Of a stretch of DNA of 64,000 nucleotides, positions 39,569 through 49,429 are shown piece by piece. The stretch comes from Clostridia bacterium (GTDB taxonomy: Bacteria; Bacillota; Clostridia; UMGS1840): the NCBI GenBank assembly GCA_017625695.1, contig JAGAKI010000076.1, forward strand, positions 1 to 64,000, read 5' to 3'. A program made the position numbers and the translations under genes. Below the pieces are notes generated by a model. That model saw only the letters and a program-made list of their open reading frames with translations, did not search any database and was not told where the DNA came from. Numbering within the stretch: the stretch's first letter is position 1; the number at the start of each line of letters is the position of its first letter.

Positions 39569-39679
39569 TAGCAGAGTAGGAAACAATGCGTCAAGTGAAA
39601 AGAGGACGGGAAGTTGTCTCTTTTACGAAAGGTTTTTCTAGAGAAAAATCTGCGATGTTGTTTCCGCATTCCGTTGCTA
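39569..39679 (+). promoter_or_regulatory. Tetrahydrofolate (THF) riboswitch
   Basis: P1 TAGCA (39569-39573) with TGCTA (39675-39679), P2 GAAACAA (39580-39586) with TTGTTTC (39658-39664). Conserved core elements of the folT RNA are visible: GAGTAG, GCGTCAAGTG, GGGAAGTTG, ACGAAAGG and CCGC. It precedes a folate transporter and folC, the standard targets. Regulation is probably by the 39680-39740 segment, which holds a small hairpin followed by T-rich sequence. Confidence 0.88.
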
Positions 39680-39753
39680 CAAAAGAATACATCTGCCATA
39701 TTTTTGGCGTTTTGCTTTCCTTTTTGTAGTGTGGTACAAGAAAGGATTTTTTT

Positions 39754-40269
39754 ATGTCTCAAAACAAACAGACCAGACGGTTAATTTATCTTTCCTTACT
39801 CATTGCGATGAACATTGTGTTTGTGCGCCTTTTGTCGTTTCAGACTCCTGTTACCAGGTTGGATTTCGGATTTGTTCCGATCTCTCTTGCTGGAGCTTTG
39901 TTTGGTCCCTTTTGGGGAGCGTTGGCCGGTGGAGCTTCCGATATTCTTGGGATGCTGGTCAATTCAAAAGGAATGGCTTACTTTTTCCCCTGGACGTTAA
40001 ACGCTGTGTTGCACGGATTTTTCTATGGGTTGTTTTTATATCGAAAGCAAAAAACTTGGTTGCGGATTATTTCTTGCGTGATGATTCAGGGGATTTTTGT
40101 GAATTTACTTTTGGGAAGTATCTGGGCGACTATTTATCGTGGGAACTGGCAACTGTTTCCGGTTGTTATGGGAGAACGGCTTCTGATGGTAGTGATTACC
40201 GTTCCTGTACAGATACTTGTGATTCAGCTATTGTGTCGGGTGTTAAAACCCCATATCAAAGAGCTATAG
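39754..40269 (+). CDS. folT: Folate ECF transporter substrate-binding subunit FolT
   Basis: 171 residues, ATG 39754 behind AGAAAGGA. Six membrane helices; RLDFGFVPISLAGALFGPFWGALAGGASDILG is the typical S-component core. It binds folate outside the cell and works with a shared ECF energising module encoded elsewhere. The THF riboswitch upstream supports the substrate. Confidence 0.93.
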   Translation: MSQNKQTRRLIYLSLLIAMNIVFVRLLSFQTPVTRLDFGFVPISLAGALFGPFWGALAGGASDILGMLVNSKGMAYFFPWTLNAVLHGFFYGLFLYRKQKTWLRIISCVMIQGIFVNLLLGSIWATIYRGNWQLFPVVMGERLLMVVITVPVQILVIQLLCRVLKPHIKEL

Positions 40270-40286
40270 ATTTATTTGGAGGACCT

Positions 40287-41528
40287 ATGAAACAGAATCA
40301 AGAATTTGTGCAGTATGCCAATAGCTTTCAAACGGTTATTAATTTAGGATTACAACGGATTTCTAAACTTTTAGATTGTGTAGGAAATCCACAGAATCAA
40401 CTTTCAGTCATTCATGTTGCAGGAACAAACGGAAAAGGCTCTGTTTGTTCCTTTTTGCAATCTGTTATGACAGCCTCCGGCAAGAAAACCGGGAAATTTA
40501 TTTCACCCAATATGCTTCGTGTGAATGAGCGAATCAGCGTAGACGGAATGGATATTTCGGATGAGGACTTGCATCGGTTGCTTGGTAACATAGAATCATT
40601 GGTTCCCAAAGTAAAAGAAGCAACAGGGGAAATTCCATCTCAATTTGAAATCTGGACGGCAGTTGCATTTTGTTATTTTTTAGAACAAAAATGTGATGTT
40701 GTGATTTTGGAAACCGGACTTGGTGGTCGGTTTGATGCCACTAATGTGGTGAAAAAACCGCTGGCAACAGTGATTTGCCGGATTGCCATTGACCACGTTT
40801 CTTATCTTGGAGATACCATTGCCAAAATTGCTTATGAAAAAGCCGGAATTATCAAAGAAAACACGCCTTTGATTACTTTGCCGCAAGAGAAAGATGCTTT
40901 GGAAGTATTAATGACTTGTGCCAAAGAAAAATCAGCACCGCTGACAGTTACATCCACTCCGATCGTTTGGAAACCAATCGGGCATTGCGAAGTGTTTTCC
41001 TATAAACATCTTTTGGATATTTGTTGTGGTATCAGTGGATATCATCAGATTGAAAATGCCTGTCTTGCAGCAGAAACAGCTTTACAGCTCGGAATTCCGG
41101 AGGAATTTATCACAGAAGGAATTAAAAACGCCCGACATATCGGAAGGTTAGAGAAAATCAGAGAGAATATTTTGTTTGACGGCGCACATAATTTCAACGG
41201 GATGGCTGCTTTAAAAGTCAGCCTGGAACGATATTATCCCAATACCGAAAAAGTGTTTGTCTCTGCATTTATGAAAGATAAGGATATTAAAGAAAGCCTA
41301 TCGTTGTTTTCCGGTGAGACTTTTTATTTTACCACAGTCAAGAATAATGAGCGAGCGGAAACACCGGAGCATCTTTGCGAAATCGGAAAAAAAGCCGGGG
41401 TTTTCGGAAAAGCATATGCCAATTTGAAAGATGCACTTTCGGAGGCTTTCAAGACGAAAAAACTGATTGTGATATGTGGTTCTTTGTACTTATATATGGA
41501 TTTATGGGAAATTTTAGAAATTAAGTGA
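40287..41528 (+). CDS. folC: Folylpolyglutamate synthase / dihydrofolate synthase
   Basis: 413 residues from ATG 40287 (TTGGAGGACCT upstream). P-loop VAGTNGKGSVCSFL, FISPNMLRVNERISVDG, and LETGLGGRFDATN with the usual omega-loop; C-terminal Mur ligase domain with RLEKIRENILFDGAHN. It adds glutamates to reduced folates, trapping them in the cell after FolT uptake. 17 bases after folT. Confidence 0.95.
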   Translation: MKQNQEFVQYANSFQTVINLGLQRISKLLDCVGNPQNQLSVIHVAGTNGKGSVCSFLQSVMTASGKKTGKFISPNMLRVNERISVDGMDISDEDLHRLLGNIESLVPKVKEATGEIPSQFEIWTAVAFCYFLEQKCDVVILETGLGGRFDATNVVKKPLATVICRIAIDHVSYLGDTIAKIAYEKAGIIKENTPLITLPQEKDALEVLMTCAKEKSAPLTVTSTPIVWKPIGHCEVFSYKHLLDICCGISGYHQIENACLAAETALQLGIPEEFITEGIKNARHIGRLEKIRENILFDGAHNFNGMAALKVSLERYYPNTEKVFVSAFMKDKDIKESLSLFSGETFYFTTVKNNERAETPEHLCEIGKKAGVFGKAYANLKDALSEAFKTKKLIVICGSLYLYMDLWEILEIK

Positions 41529-41557
41529 AAAGAATTCTAAAAATACTTGAAAAAAGC

Positions 41558-41586
41558 TTGCAATATTAACATTTTTTTGTTATAAT
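41558..41586 (+). promoter_or_regulatory. Promoter of smc
   Basis: TTGCAA (41558-41563), 17-base spacer, TATAAT (41581-41586). Confidence 0.7.
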
Positions 41587-41647
41587 GAAACGATAATGAA
41601 TCGCAAATTTCTTTCGATTCGATTTTACGAAAGGGAACCCTGCATTT

Positions 41648-44600
41648 ATGTATTTGAAAACCATTGAACTAAACGGCTTCAAATCCTTTCCTGATAAGAC
41701 TGTGTTAGACTTTACCAGTGGAGTAACCACCATCGTTGGACCCAACGGAAGCGGAAAAAGTAATATTTCCGATGCAATTCGTTGGGTGTTGGGGGAATCC
41801 CGGGCAAAGTCTCTTCGTGGTGGAAATATGCAGGATGTTATTTTTTCAGGAACTGCCAGAAGAAAACCACTGAATTTTGCAGAAGTTTCTGTTACTATTG
41901 ACAATTCCGACCATGCCTTGCAGATTGATTTTGACGAGGTTATGGTTACCCGACGGGTTTACCGTTCGGGAGAAGGGGAGTATTTTATCAATAAATCTCC
42001 CTGTCGTATGAAAGACATTAATGAACTATTTATGGATACCGGTCTTGGACGAGATGGGTATTCCATTGTTGGACAAGGGAAAATTGATGAAATTATTTCC
42101 GGGAAACCTCAGGATCGCCGCAACTTTTTTGAAGAAGCAGCCGGAATTTCCAAATATCGTCATAAAAAAGATGAAGCAGAACGAAAGCTTAGTCAAACTA
42201 ACGATAATCTGATTCGTTTGAATGATATTTTATCTGAATTGGGGCAGAGACTCCCCGGATTGGAGAAATCTTCCAAAAAAGCTATGCAGTTTTTGGAATT
42301 AAAAGAAGAACTCAAACAGTTGGAAATTCGCTATTGGTGCCGCTATTTGAAAGAATATCGTGGCATGCTTCTCCAGTTGGAAGAAAAACTGTCTCAATTG
42401 GGTGAGGCAATTGCAGCATCCAAGCAAAAAATTGAAGAATTGGACCAGGAAGCGTTTGCCTTGACTCAAAAACGTCGGGAAGCAGATTTGCTGACCGACG
42501 AGTTTCGCAAAAAAGAAAAGAATTTTGAATATAACATTGCTGCATTTGAAAATCAGATTACGCTATACGAATTGGAAATTCAAAGAAATCAACAGGATAT
42601 CGAACGTCTGAAAAATGAAAGAGAACTAGATCAGTCCAAACTGAATCGATATGATGCATTACTTTTGGACCGGGAAGAAAAAATCAATCAGTTACGCCAG
42701 AACCAACAGAATCTTCTGGGAGAAATGAAAAACTTTGCATCTTTACAGGAGGAAATTGCACGGATACATCAGGAAACCGAAGATTTAAAGCACGAACTGG
42801 AATTCAATCGTCAGAACCGTTCAGAATTGACAGTTCAGCGCAACACCAAACAGGGAAAAGCAATGTATCTTTCCGAAATGGAAAAAAACTACGAAGGCTA
42901 TCAGAAAAGTGTAAAAGAGTTGTTTTCGGCATCCGGCAACGGTTTCCTTTCTGGTGCTACTTTATACGGTACTTTGGCTGATATTATCAAAGCTGACAAA
43001 AAGACTGCCCTTGCCTTTGATGCTGTACTTGGGACTTCTTTGCAAAATGTTGTGGTAAATAACGAAAAGGATGCAAAAAAAGCAATTGATTATTTAAAAC
43101 AGCACGAGCTTGGTCGTGTAACCTTTTTGCCGGTAGAAAAAATAAAAGAGCGGGAGTATGATTTCGGTTCTGCACTCACAGAACCCGGTGTCATTGGAAA
43201 AGCAGTAGATTTATTGACCTATCAGCCAGAATTTCATGGCATTATTTCAAGCTTGCTGGGAAAAACTCTCATTGTGGATACATATCAGACTGCAGGAGAA
43301 TTGTCCCGTAAATATCATGCAAGCTTCCGTATTGTTACTCTAGGAGGCGAAGTGTTCAATGCCGGTGGCTCCATTGTGGGTGGGCATATTTTAAAGGCGA
43401 CAGGATTTCTGTCCAAAAGTGCTACCATCCGTGAGATGAATGAGGAGATTAAGCAAATTGATAAAACATTGATTTCCATGCTGGAAAAAGAACAACAGCT
43501 TGCTCTCATGATTGAAGAAAAGATTTTGCAGGAGGAAAAACTATCCGAAGGTCTGTCTGAATTGAATCAGAAAAAGGCATATCTTTCTTTCCTGGAGGAA
43601 GGAATTCACGAAGAAATTGAACATCAGAAAACAGTACGGAGCGAAAAGGAAGAATATGAAGAAAGTCTTCGTAAAAAGGAACGGATTATCAAAGAATTGT
43701 TCCAGAAAAACGAAGCATTAACCGAAGACATTGAATTTAAAAACGAACAAATCAATCAGGAAAAACTGCATCTTAAGTCTACCATTTCTGAACTTGCGGA
43801 AATTCATACTCAAAAAGAAAGTATGGAAGAGGATTTTTCCAAACAGCAGGAAGAACAAAAACAAGCAAGAGAAGCTCTGCTTTCTTTGGAGCAGGAATTA
43901 TCCCGTTTTACGGTGAAAAGCGAAAAAATTCAGTCTGATATTGAATTATATACCCAAAATTTGTGGGACAATTATGAAATTACTTATTCTCAGGGATTGG
44001 AAATGGTTTCCACTGAAGAAGGAGATGAAACCTCCGACAAGAAACAGATTTACGATTTGAAAGCTAAAATCCGTTCATTGGGAGACGTTAATTTATCTTC
44101 TGTAGAAGAATATCAGCAAGTGAATGAACGCTATACCTTTATGAAACAGCAGGAAGAAGACCTGCTGAAAGGGAAGAAAGAACTGGAAGATTTAATTTCT
44201 GAGATGCTCACTGTTATGAAAAACGATTTTGAAACACAGTTTCTTAAAATCGGGGAAAATTTCAAAGAAACTTTCCGCTCGCTTTTTAACGGTGGGAACG
44301 CTTCCATAAAATTAACGGAACCCGAACACGTGCTGGAAAGCGGAATTGACATTATCGTTCAGCCACCGGGCAAAAAGCTGGAAAGTATTTCTTTGCTTTC
44401 CGGCGGAGAAAAGGCGTTTACAGCCATTGCACTCTTATTTTCGGTACTTAGTCTGAAACCGTTGCCTTTTTGTGTTTTTGATGAAATTGAGGCGGCTCTG
44501 GATGAGGTGAATGTGTATCGCTTTGCCGACTATATCAAAAGTTACAAACACAATACACAGTTTATTTTGGTATCACACCGTCGGGGTACGATGGAAAATG

Positions 44601-44689
44601 CCGATACCTTATATGGTGTCACGATGCAGGAAAAAGGGGTATCTAAACTGGTATCTTTGAAAATGAAGGATGTTATATCAGAAGAATAA
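41648..44689 (+). CDS. smc: Chromosome segregation ATPase SMC (short-armed)
   Basis: 1013 residues against about 1180 in most bacteria. Walker A VGPNGSGKSN (about 31-40), hinge about 425-600 (LADIIKADKKTALAFDAVLG to GGSIVGGHILK), signature LLSGGEKAFTAIALLF, Walker B PFCVFDEIEAALDE. Both coiled-coil arms are short by a similar amount (about 255-270 residues each), so the two sides still match. It forms condensin with ScpAB for chromosome folding. No internal stop or frameshift. FtsY follows 12 bases downstream. Confidence 0.96.
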   Translation: MYLKTIELNGFKSFPDKTVLDFTSGVTTIVGPNGSGKSNISDAIRWVLGESRAKSLRGGNMQDVIFSGTARRKPLNFAEVSVTIDNSDHALQIDFDEVMVTRRVYRSGEGEYFINKSPCRMKDINELFMDTGLGRDGYSIVGQGKIDEIISGKPQDRRNFFEEAAGISKYRHKKDEAERKLSQTNDNLIRLNDILSELGQRLPGLEKSSKKAMQFLELKEELKQLEIRYWCRYLKEYRGMLLQLEEKLSQLGEAIAASKQKIEELDQEAFALTQKRREADLLTDEFRKKEKNFEYNIAAFENQITLYELEIQRNQQDIERLKNERELDQSKLNRYDALLLDREEKINQLRQNQQNLLGEMKNFASLQEEIARIHQETEDLKHELEFNRQNRSELTVQRNTKQGKAMYLSEMEKNYEGYQKSVKELFSASGNGFLSGATLYGTLADIIKADKKTALAFDAVLGTSLQNVVVNNEKDAKKAIDYLKQHELGRVTFLPVEKIKEREYDFGSALTEPGVIGKAVDLLTYQPEFHGIISSLLGKTLIVDTYQTAGELSRKYHASFRIVTLGGEVFNAGGSIVGGHILKATGFLSKSATIREMNEEIKQIDKTLISMLEKEQQLALMIEEKILQEEKLSEGLSELNQKKAYLSFLEEGIHEEIEHQKTVRSEKEEYEESLRKKERIIKELFQKNEALTEDIEFKNEQINQEKLHLKSTISELAEIHTQKESMEEDFSKQQEEQKQAREALLSLEQELSRFTVKSEKIQSDIELYTQNLWDNYEITYSQGLEMVSTEEGDETSDKKQIYDLKAKIRSLGDVNLSSVEEYQQVNERYTFMKQQEEDLLKGKKELEDLISEMLTVMKNDFETQFLKIGENFKETFRSLFNGGNASIKLTEPEHVLESGIDIIVQPPGKKLESISLLSGGEKAFTAIALLFSVLSLKPLPFCVFDEIEAALDEVNVYRFADYIKSYKHNTQFILVSHRRGTMENADTLYGVTMQEKGVSKLVSLKMKDVISEE

Positions 44690-44701
44690 AGGAGAAAAAC
44701 G

Positions 44702-45607
44702 ATGTTTTTTATTGATAAGTTTAAACGTGGAATTGAAAAAACAAAAAAGGCGATGACAGAAGGAATCAACAATGCTTTTAAGATTTTTAAAAAAATTGAT
44801 GAAGAATTGTATGAAGAACTGGAAGAAGTTCTGATTTTGTCTGATATCAGCGCAGAAAGCTCTGCTTACATTATTGAAGAACTCAGAAAACACGTCAAAG
44901 AAAAACGTCTGACCGAAGCAGATGAAGTGAAACGGGAAATCAAATCCATTATTGCAGAAATTCTTTCCCCTGACCATACCTTGAAAAAAGAAAACAAACC
45001 GTATATTATGATATTGGTCGGAGTTAACGGTGCCGGAAAAACCACTACTGCCGGAAAACTGGCACATCAGTTCTCCAAAGAAGGTAAGTCTGTAATTCTT
45101 GCCGCTGCGGATACCTTCCGTGCTGCTGCTACTGAACAGCTTCAGGTATGGGCAGAACGAAGCGGTGCCGATTTCTTCTGTGGGGAAGCAGAGCAGGACC
45201 CTGCTTCTGTGATATATCAGGCAGCCGAGCATTTAAAACGTACCGGAAAAGATGTCTTGATTTGTGATACAGCAGGACGTTTGCAGACCAAAAAAGGTCT
45301 GATGGATGAACTTTCCAAAATGCACCGTATTTTAAAACAACAGACTGGTGCAGAATTTATTGAATCTTTATTGGTTGTGGAAGCTGCAACCGGTCAGAAT
45401 GCATTGCAACAGGCACAAAGCTTTTCTGAAGCTGCAGGTCTTACCGGTCTTATCTTAACCAAATTAGACGGAACCGCCAAAGGCGGTGTGATTATTCCTC
45501 TGGTACAAAAAACCGGACTTCCCGTCAAACTGGTCGGAGTTGGAGAACAACTGGATGATTTAATGGATTTTGACCCGGTAAGCTATGCAGAGGAACTGTT
45601 TGATTAA
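44702..45607 (+). CDS. ftsY: Signal recognition particle receptor FtsY
   Basis: 301 residues, the short form without the acidic A domain. N domain (DKFKRGIEKTKKAMTEGI), then G domain: GVNGAGKTTTAGKLA, AADTFRAAATEQL, DTAGRLQTKKGLMDEL, LTKLDGTAKGG. It docks SRP-ribosome complexes at the membrane. RBS AAAGGAGAAAAACG. Same operon as smc, a conserved pairing in Firmicutes. Confidence 0.97.
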   Translation: MFFIDKFKRGIEKTKKAMTEGINNAFKIFKKIDEELYEELEEVLILSDISAESSAYIIEELRKHVKEKRLTEADEVKREIKSIIAEILSPDHTLKKENKPYIMILVGVNGAGKTTTAGKLAHQFSKEGKSVILAAADTFRAAATEQLQVWAERSGADFFCGEAEQDPASVIYQAAEHLKRTGKDVLICDTAGRLQTKKGLMDELSKMHRILKQQTGAEFIESLLVVEAATGQNALQQAQSFSEAAGLTGLILTKLDGTAKGGVIIPLVQKTGLPVKLVGVGEQLDDLMDFDPVSYAEELFD

Positions 45608-45640
45608 TGGTGCGATTTCTAAAAGAAGGAGCGAAACAAA

Positions 45641-48394
45641 ATGAATGACGGAATCAAAAAAGTGCTGCCAAAACTGATGGTTGGTATTGTCGCTGTATTG
45701 TTGGCAGTATCTGCCATTGTTGGTTATCAGTTTTATATGGAATACATCCAGGTTAAAGAAATCGGAGCGAATTTTGTCAGCGTTTTTTCTAAAAATCTTA
45801 TCACAAAACTGTCGGTGCAAACCATCAGCTTTTTTGTGGTGTTTTTACTGATTTTCGGAACTTTTTTAAAAATTCGCAATACGATGTTGAAAATTGATGT
45901 CAGTTTTGATTTTTTAAGAAAGAAATTCCCGCTATGTGTATTATCCGTTGTTTTTGCTTTTTTTGCAAGTAATTTTATCAAAGATGCGGTGTATACCCGG
46001 TTTCTGATGTTTTCCAATGCACACGGATGGGGAATCTCTGACCCGGTGTTCGGGCAGGATTTGTCTTATTATGTTCTGATTCGTCCTTTTGTGATGTCTT
46101 TGTTTGACAGCTTGATTGGCGTGTTTATTTTCATATCTGTTTTAACTGCTGTCATTTATTTTCTTTTGTATTCCAGACTGGGATTAACCAATCTGAAAGA
46201 ACTGGTTTCCAATAAACGAATTATGGGACACGTAATTTTTAATGTGCTGGTGATTTTTCTCATTCGGATTCTTTGTTACAAATTCCGTGCGGAAGATGTA
46301 CTGTACGCTGATTTTAGCGGACTATTCGGTGCAGGATTTACCGATATCAATATCTGGCTTAAATATTTTCGCTTTGCCCCTTATTTGTTATCAGGTATTA
46401 TTCTGTTTGTTCTGATTTTTTTATGGAAAGGGAAACTGAAATTTTCCATCTGTACTGCATTGATTTTCCCGGTAGTTTTAGTTGCGGTCGGTGTCAGTGC
46501 AATGGTGACTCAGTATTTCCATGTTCAGCCTGCAGAGGTTCAGGTGGAAGCACCCTATATCGGTTATCATATTGATGCCACACGTTATGCCTATGGTTTG
46601 GATAAAATTTCTGACCGTGAGTTTCCTGTAGATAATACCTTGACGCAGCAAGACCTGGAAGCAGAAAAAGCAACTCTTCAAAACATCCGTATTATTGATT
46701 ATAATTCCACCAAAACCATTTTGGGACAGTTACAGGGCTTGCGGAATTATTATGAATTTATGGATATGGATATCGCAGCATATAAAATCAACGGGGAAAA
46801 GAGACCTATTATTTTATCTGCCAGAGAATTGAAAAAGGATGAAGATTCTCCTACCACCCAAAACTACAGTAACGATAAAATGCGTTTTACCCATGGGTAT
46901 GGAGTGGTTGTATCCCCGGTCAATGAAGTAACTCCCGAAGGACATCCGGTTCTATATGTAAAGGATATTCCTTTGATTTCTGATATCAAAGATCTGAACA
47001 TTACCGAACCGAGAATCTATTATGGAGAATACACCGATGATTACTCCATTGTCAACACTACAATCAAAGAGTTTGACTATTTAGAAGATGATACCAATGT
47101 GGAAACTGTGTATCAGGGACAGGCGGGGATTCCGTTAAACTTTATGAATCGTGCGCTGTTTTCGTTACATTACAAGGACTATCAGCTTTTGGTTTCTAAA
47201 TTTATTACCTCTGACAGCAAAATTCTGATGAATAAAAATGTGATTGAACGTGTGAAAATTGCTGCACCGTTCTTATCTTTTGACGAAAAGCCCTATCTGC
47301 TTATTAATCAGGAAGGGCGTTTGAAATGGATTGTGGATGCTTATACCACAACCAACGAATTGCCCTACGCTCAACCTTACAACAATGATTATAACTATAT
47401 TCGGAATTCTGCAAAGGCGGTTGTGGATGCTTATGACGGCACGGTAGAATTGTATATTACAGATTCTTCTGATCCGCTGATTGGCGTATATGAGAGAATC
47501 TATCCCGATGCATTCATGGATACTCCCATTCCTGAAGATTTGCAGTATAGTATCCGCTATCCGGAATCCTATTTCAAAATTCAGGCAGATATGTTAAAAC
47601 GTTATCATACCACTGATACCACAACCTTCTACAACCGTTCTGATATCTGGGAAGTTGCATACGAAATGTATTCTGATACCCCGGGTCAGAATGGAACAGT
47701 CAACGAAATTTCCGATAAGAAAAAAGTGGAACCATATTACAATATGATGAAAATCAATGATGGTGTGGATTTGGTGTTGATGCTTCCGTTCACCATTACG
47801 GATAAGGATAATATGGTTTCCTGGCTTGCAGCCGGGTCTGACGGAGATTCGTACGGAGAACTGACGCTTTATAAATTTCCCAAAGGGAAAAATGTATACG
47901 GACCGTTGCAAATTGAAAAACGAATTAACTCCAATACGGAAATTTCTCAGATGATGACTCTGTGGGGTTCCGGTGGCTCTTCGGTTATCCGTGGAAATAT
48001 GATAACGATTCCTGTGAAGAACTCGTTGATTTATGTGGAACCCATTTATATCACTTCAGGCAAAAACACCTTCCCGGAACTGAAAATGGTCATTGCAGCC
48101 TACGATAATAAAATTTCCATTGAGCCGACTCTGGCACAAGCACTGGATACCTTGTTTAAAGGGACTCCTTCTCTGATGCCGTCCGAAGAGGAACCGGAAA
48201 TGACACCGGAACCAACTGATACTCAGCAAGCTGCTCCAACACCTACACCGTTATTGCCAACCGATGACATTGCAAGAGTGACTGAGGCATTCCAGAAGGT
48301 GCAAGATGCCTCCAAAGCCAATGACTGGGAAGCCTTTGGGCAAGCAATGTCAGAAATGGAAATCCTCATTCATGATCTGAATTCTGAGCATTGA
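45641..48394 (+). CDS. UPF0182 family membrane protein
   Basis: 917 residues, near family length. Seven membrane helices in the first 300 (IVAVLLAVSAIVGYQF first), then a large outside domain (HVQPAEVQVEAPYIGYHIDATRYAYGLDKI; TPEGHPVLYVKDIPLIS). The C-terminal linker is Pro/Thr/Glu-rich (PTDTQQAAPTPTP) with a final helix. Function unknown in the whole family. Confidence 0.92.
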   Translation: MNDGIKKVLPKLMVGIVAVLLAVSAIVGYQFYMEYIQVKEIGANFVSVFSKNLITKLSVQTISFFVVFLLIFGTFLKIRNTMLKIDVSFDFLRKKFPLCVLSVVFAFFASNFIKDAVYTRFLMFSNAHGWGISDPVFGQDLSYYVLIRPFVMSLFDSLIGVFIFISVLTAVIYFLLYSRLGLTNLKELVSNKRIMGHVIFNVLVIFLIRILCYKFRAEDVLYADFSGLFGAGFTDINIWLKYFRFAPYLLSGIILFVLIFLWKGKLKFSICTALIFPVVLVAVGVSAMVTQYFHVQPAEVQVEAPYIGYHIDATRYAYGLDKISDREFPVDNTLTQQDLEAEKATLQNIRIIDYNSTKTILGQLQGLRNYYEFMDMDIAAYKINGEKRPIILSARELKKDEDSPTTQNYSNDKMRFTHGYGVVVSPVNEVTPEGHPVLYVKDIPLISDIKDLNITEPRIYYGEYTDDYSIVNTTIKEFDYLEDDTNVETVYQGQAGIPLNFMNRALFSLHYKDYQLLVSKFITSDSKILMNKNVIERVKIAAPFLSFDEKPYLLINQEGRLKWIVDAYTTTNELPYAQPYNNDYNYIRNSAKAVVDAYDGTVELYITDSSDPLIGVYERIYPDAFMDTPIPEDLQYSIRYPESYFKIQADMLKRYHTTDTTTFYNRSDIWEVAYEMYSDTPGQNGTVNEISDKKKVEPYYNMMKINDGVDLVLMLPFTITDKDNMVSWLAAGSDGDSYGELTLYKFPKGKNVYGPLQIEKRINSNTEISQMMTLWGSGGSSVIRGNMITIPVKNSLIYVEPIYITSGKNTFPELKMVIAAYDNKISIEPTLAQALDTLFKGTPSLMPSEEEPEMTPEPTDTQQAAPTPTPLLPTDDIARVTEAFQKVQDASKANDWEAFGQAMSEMEILIHDLNSEH

Positions 48395-48395
48395 T

Positions 48396-49403
48396 ATGAA
48401 AAAGAATATTCCTGTTTTTGTGACACATTACGGTTGTCCCAATCAATGTGTGTTCTGTAATCAGAAAAAAATCAGCGGTGTGACGCAGGCAATGACGATA
48501 GAATCCTGTGAAAAGCTTCTCGAAGAAGCATCAAAACTTGGATATTCACCACAAGATACCGAAATTGCCTTTTTTGGCGGAAGTTTTACAGGAATTCCCG
48601 TAGAAGATCAAATCAGGTATTTGGAAATTGCCCGTCGTTACCGGTCTTATTTTGGCGGAATCCGTTTATCCACACGTCCCGATTATATTACTTCCTCTAC
48701 ATTGGAATTATTAAAAGAATACGGTGTTACCACGATTGAACTTGGTGTTCAGTCTATGGTGGATCACGTTCTTACAAAGAATCAACGGGGGATGAGTGCC
48801 GATGATACGAAAAATGCAGTCCGCTTGATCAAAAAGTATGATTTTTCGCTGGGACTTCAGATGATGACCTCAATGTACGGGTCCACTCAGACTGATGATA
48901 TTTATACTGCAGAAGAAATGATTCGTCTCCAACCGGATTTTGTACGGATATATCCTACTGTAGTATTGGAAGATACACAACTGTATCAGCTCTACCGACA
49001 GGGAAACTATCAGGTTTTACCTTTGGAGGACAGTGTTTCCCATGTAGCACAAATTTATGAGCTGTTTGTCAAAAGCAAAATACCTGTGATTCGGGTAGGA
49101 TTGATGGCAAGTGAAGAAATCTCTCCCGGGAAGGTGATCGGAAGCTATCACGAAGCGTTCGGTGAACTGGTACAAGGAGAAGTGTTTTTTCAACAGCTGA
49201 CCGACTATCTAAAAGAGAAAGAAACCAAAGGAAAACGATTAAGAATCAGTTGCCATCCACGACGGGTTTCCACGGTGGTTGGTCATCAGAAACGAAATGT
49301 AAACCGCTTGCGGGAGATTTTTTTGCTCAAGGCTGTTAAAGTGTGTGGCACTTTAACGGAGGGAAACGATGAGTTTTTCTTCCGGGCAGAATTTATGGAA
49401 TAA
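48396..49403 (+). CDS. Radical SAM protein, Elp3-like
   Basis: 335 residues, ATG 48396 directly after the stop upstream. GCPNQCVFCNQ gives the Cx3Cx2C iron-sulfur site; FFGGSFTGIP, LSTRPDYI and TIELGVQSMVDHVL are typical of the Elp3/YhcC group. The acetyltransferase half of Elp3 is absent. In Clostridia such genes sit near smc-ftsY. Substrate unknown. Confidence 0.9.
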   Translation: MKKNIPVFVTHYGCPNQCVFCNQKKISGVTQAMTIESCEKLLEEASKLGYSPQDTEIAFFGGSFTGIPVEDQIRYLEIARRYRSYFGGIRLSTRPDYITSSTLELLKEYGVTTIELGVQSMVDHVLTKNQRGMSADDTKNAVRLIKKYDFSLGLQMMTSMYGSTQTDDIYTAEEMIRLQPDFVRIYPTVVLEDTQLYQLYRQGNYQVLPLEDSVSHVAQIYELFVKSKIPVIRVGLMASEEISPGKVIGSYHEAFGELVQGEVFFQQLTDYLKEKETKGKRLRISCHPRRVSTVVGHQKRNVNRLREIFLLKAVKVCGTLTEGNDEFFFRAEFME

Positions 49404-49429
49404 AAATTGAGATTTTGAGGAAATGACTT

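Noticed and set aside
39729-41528. A single 599-residue frame covering folT and folC
   Set aside because: The first 186 codons are folT out of frame; folC has its own ATG and ribosome site at 40287.
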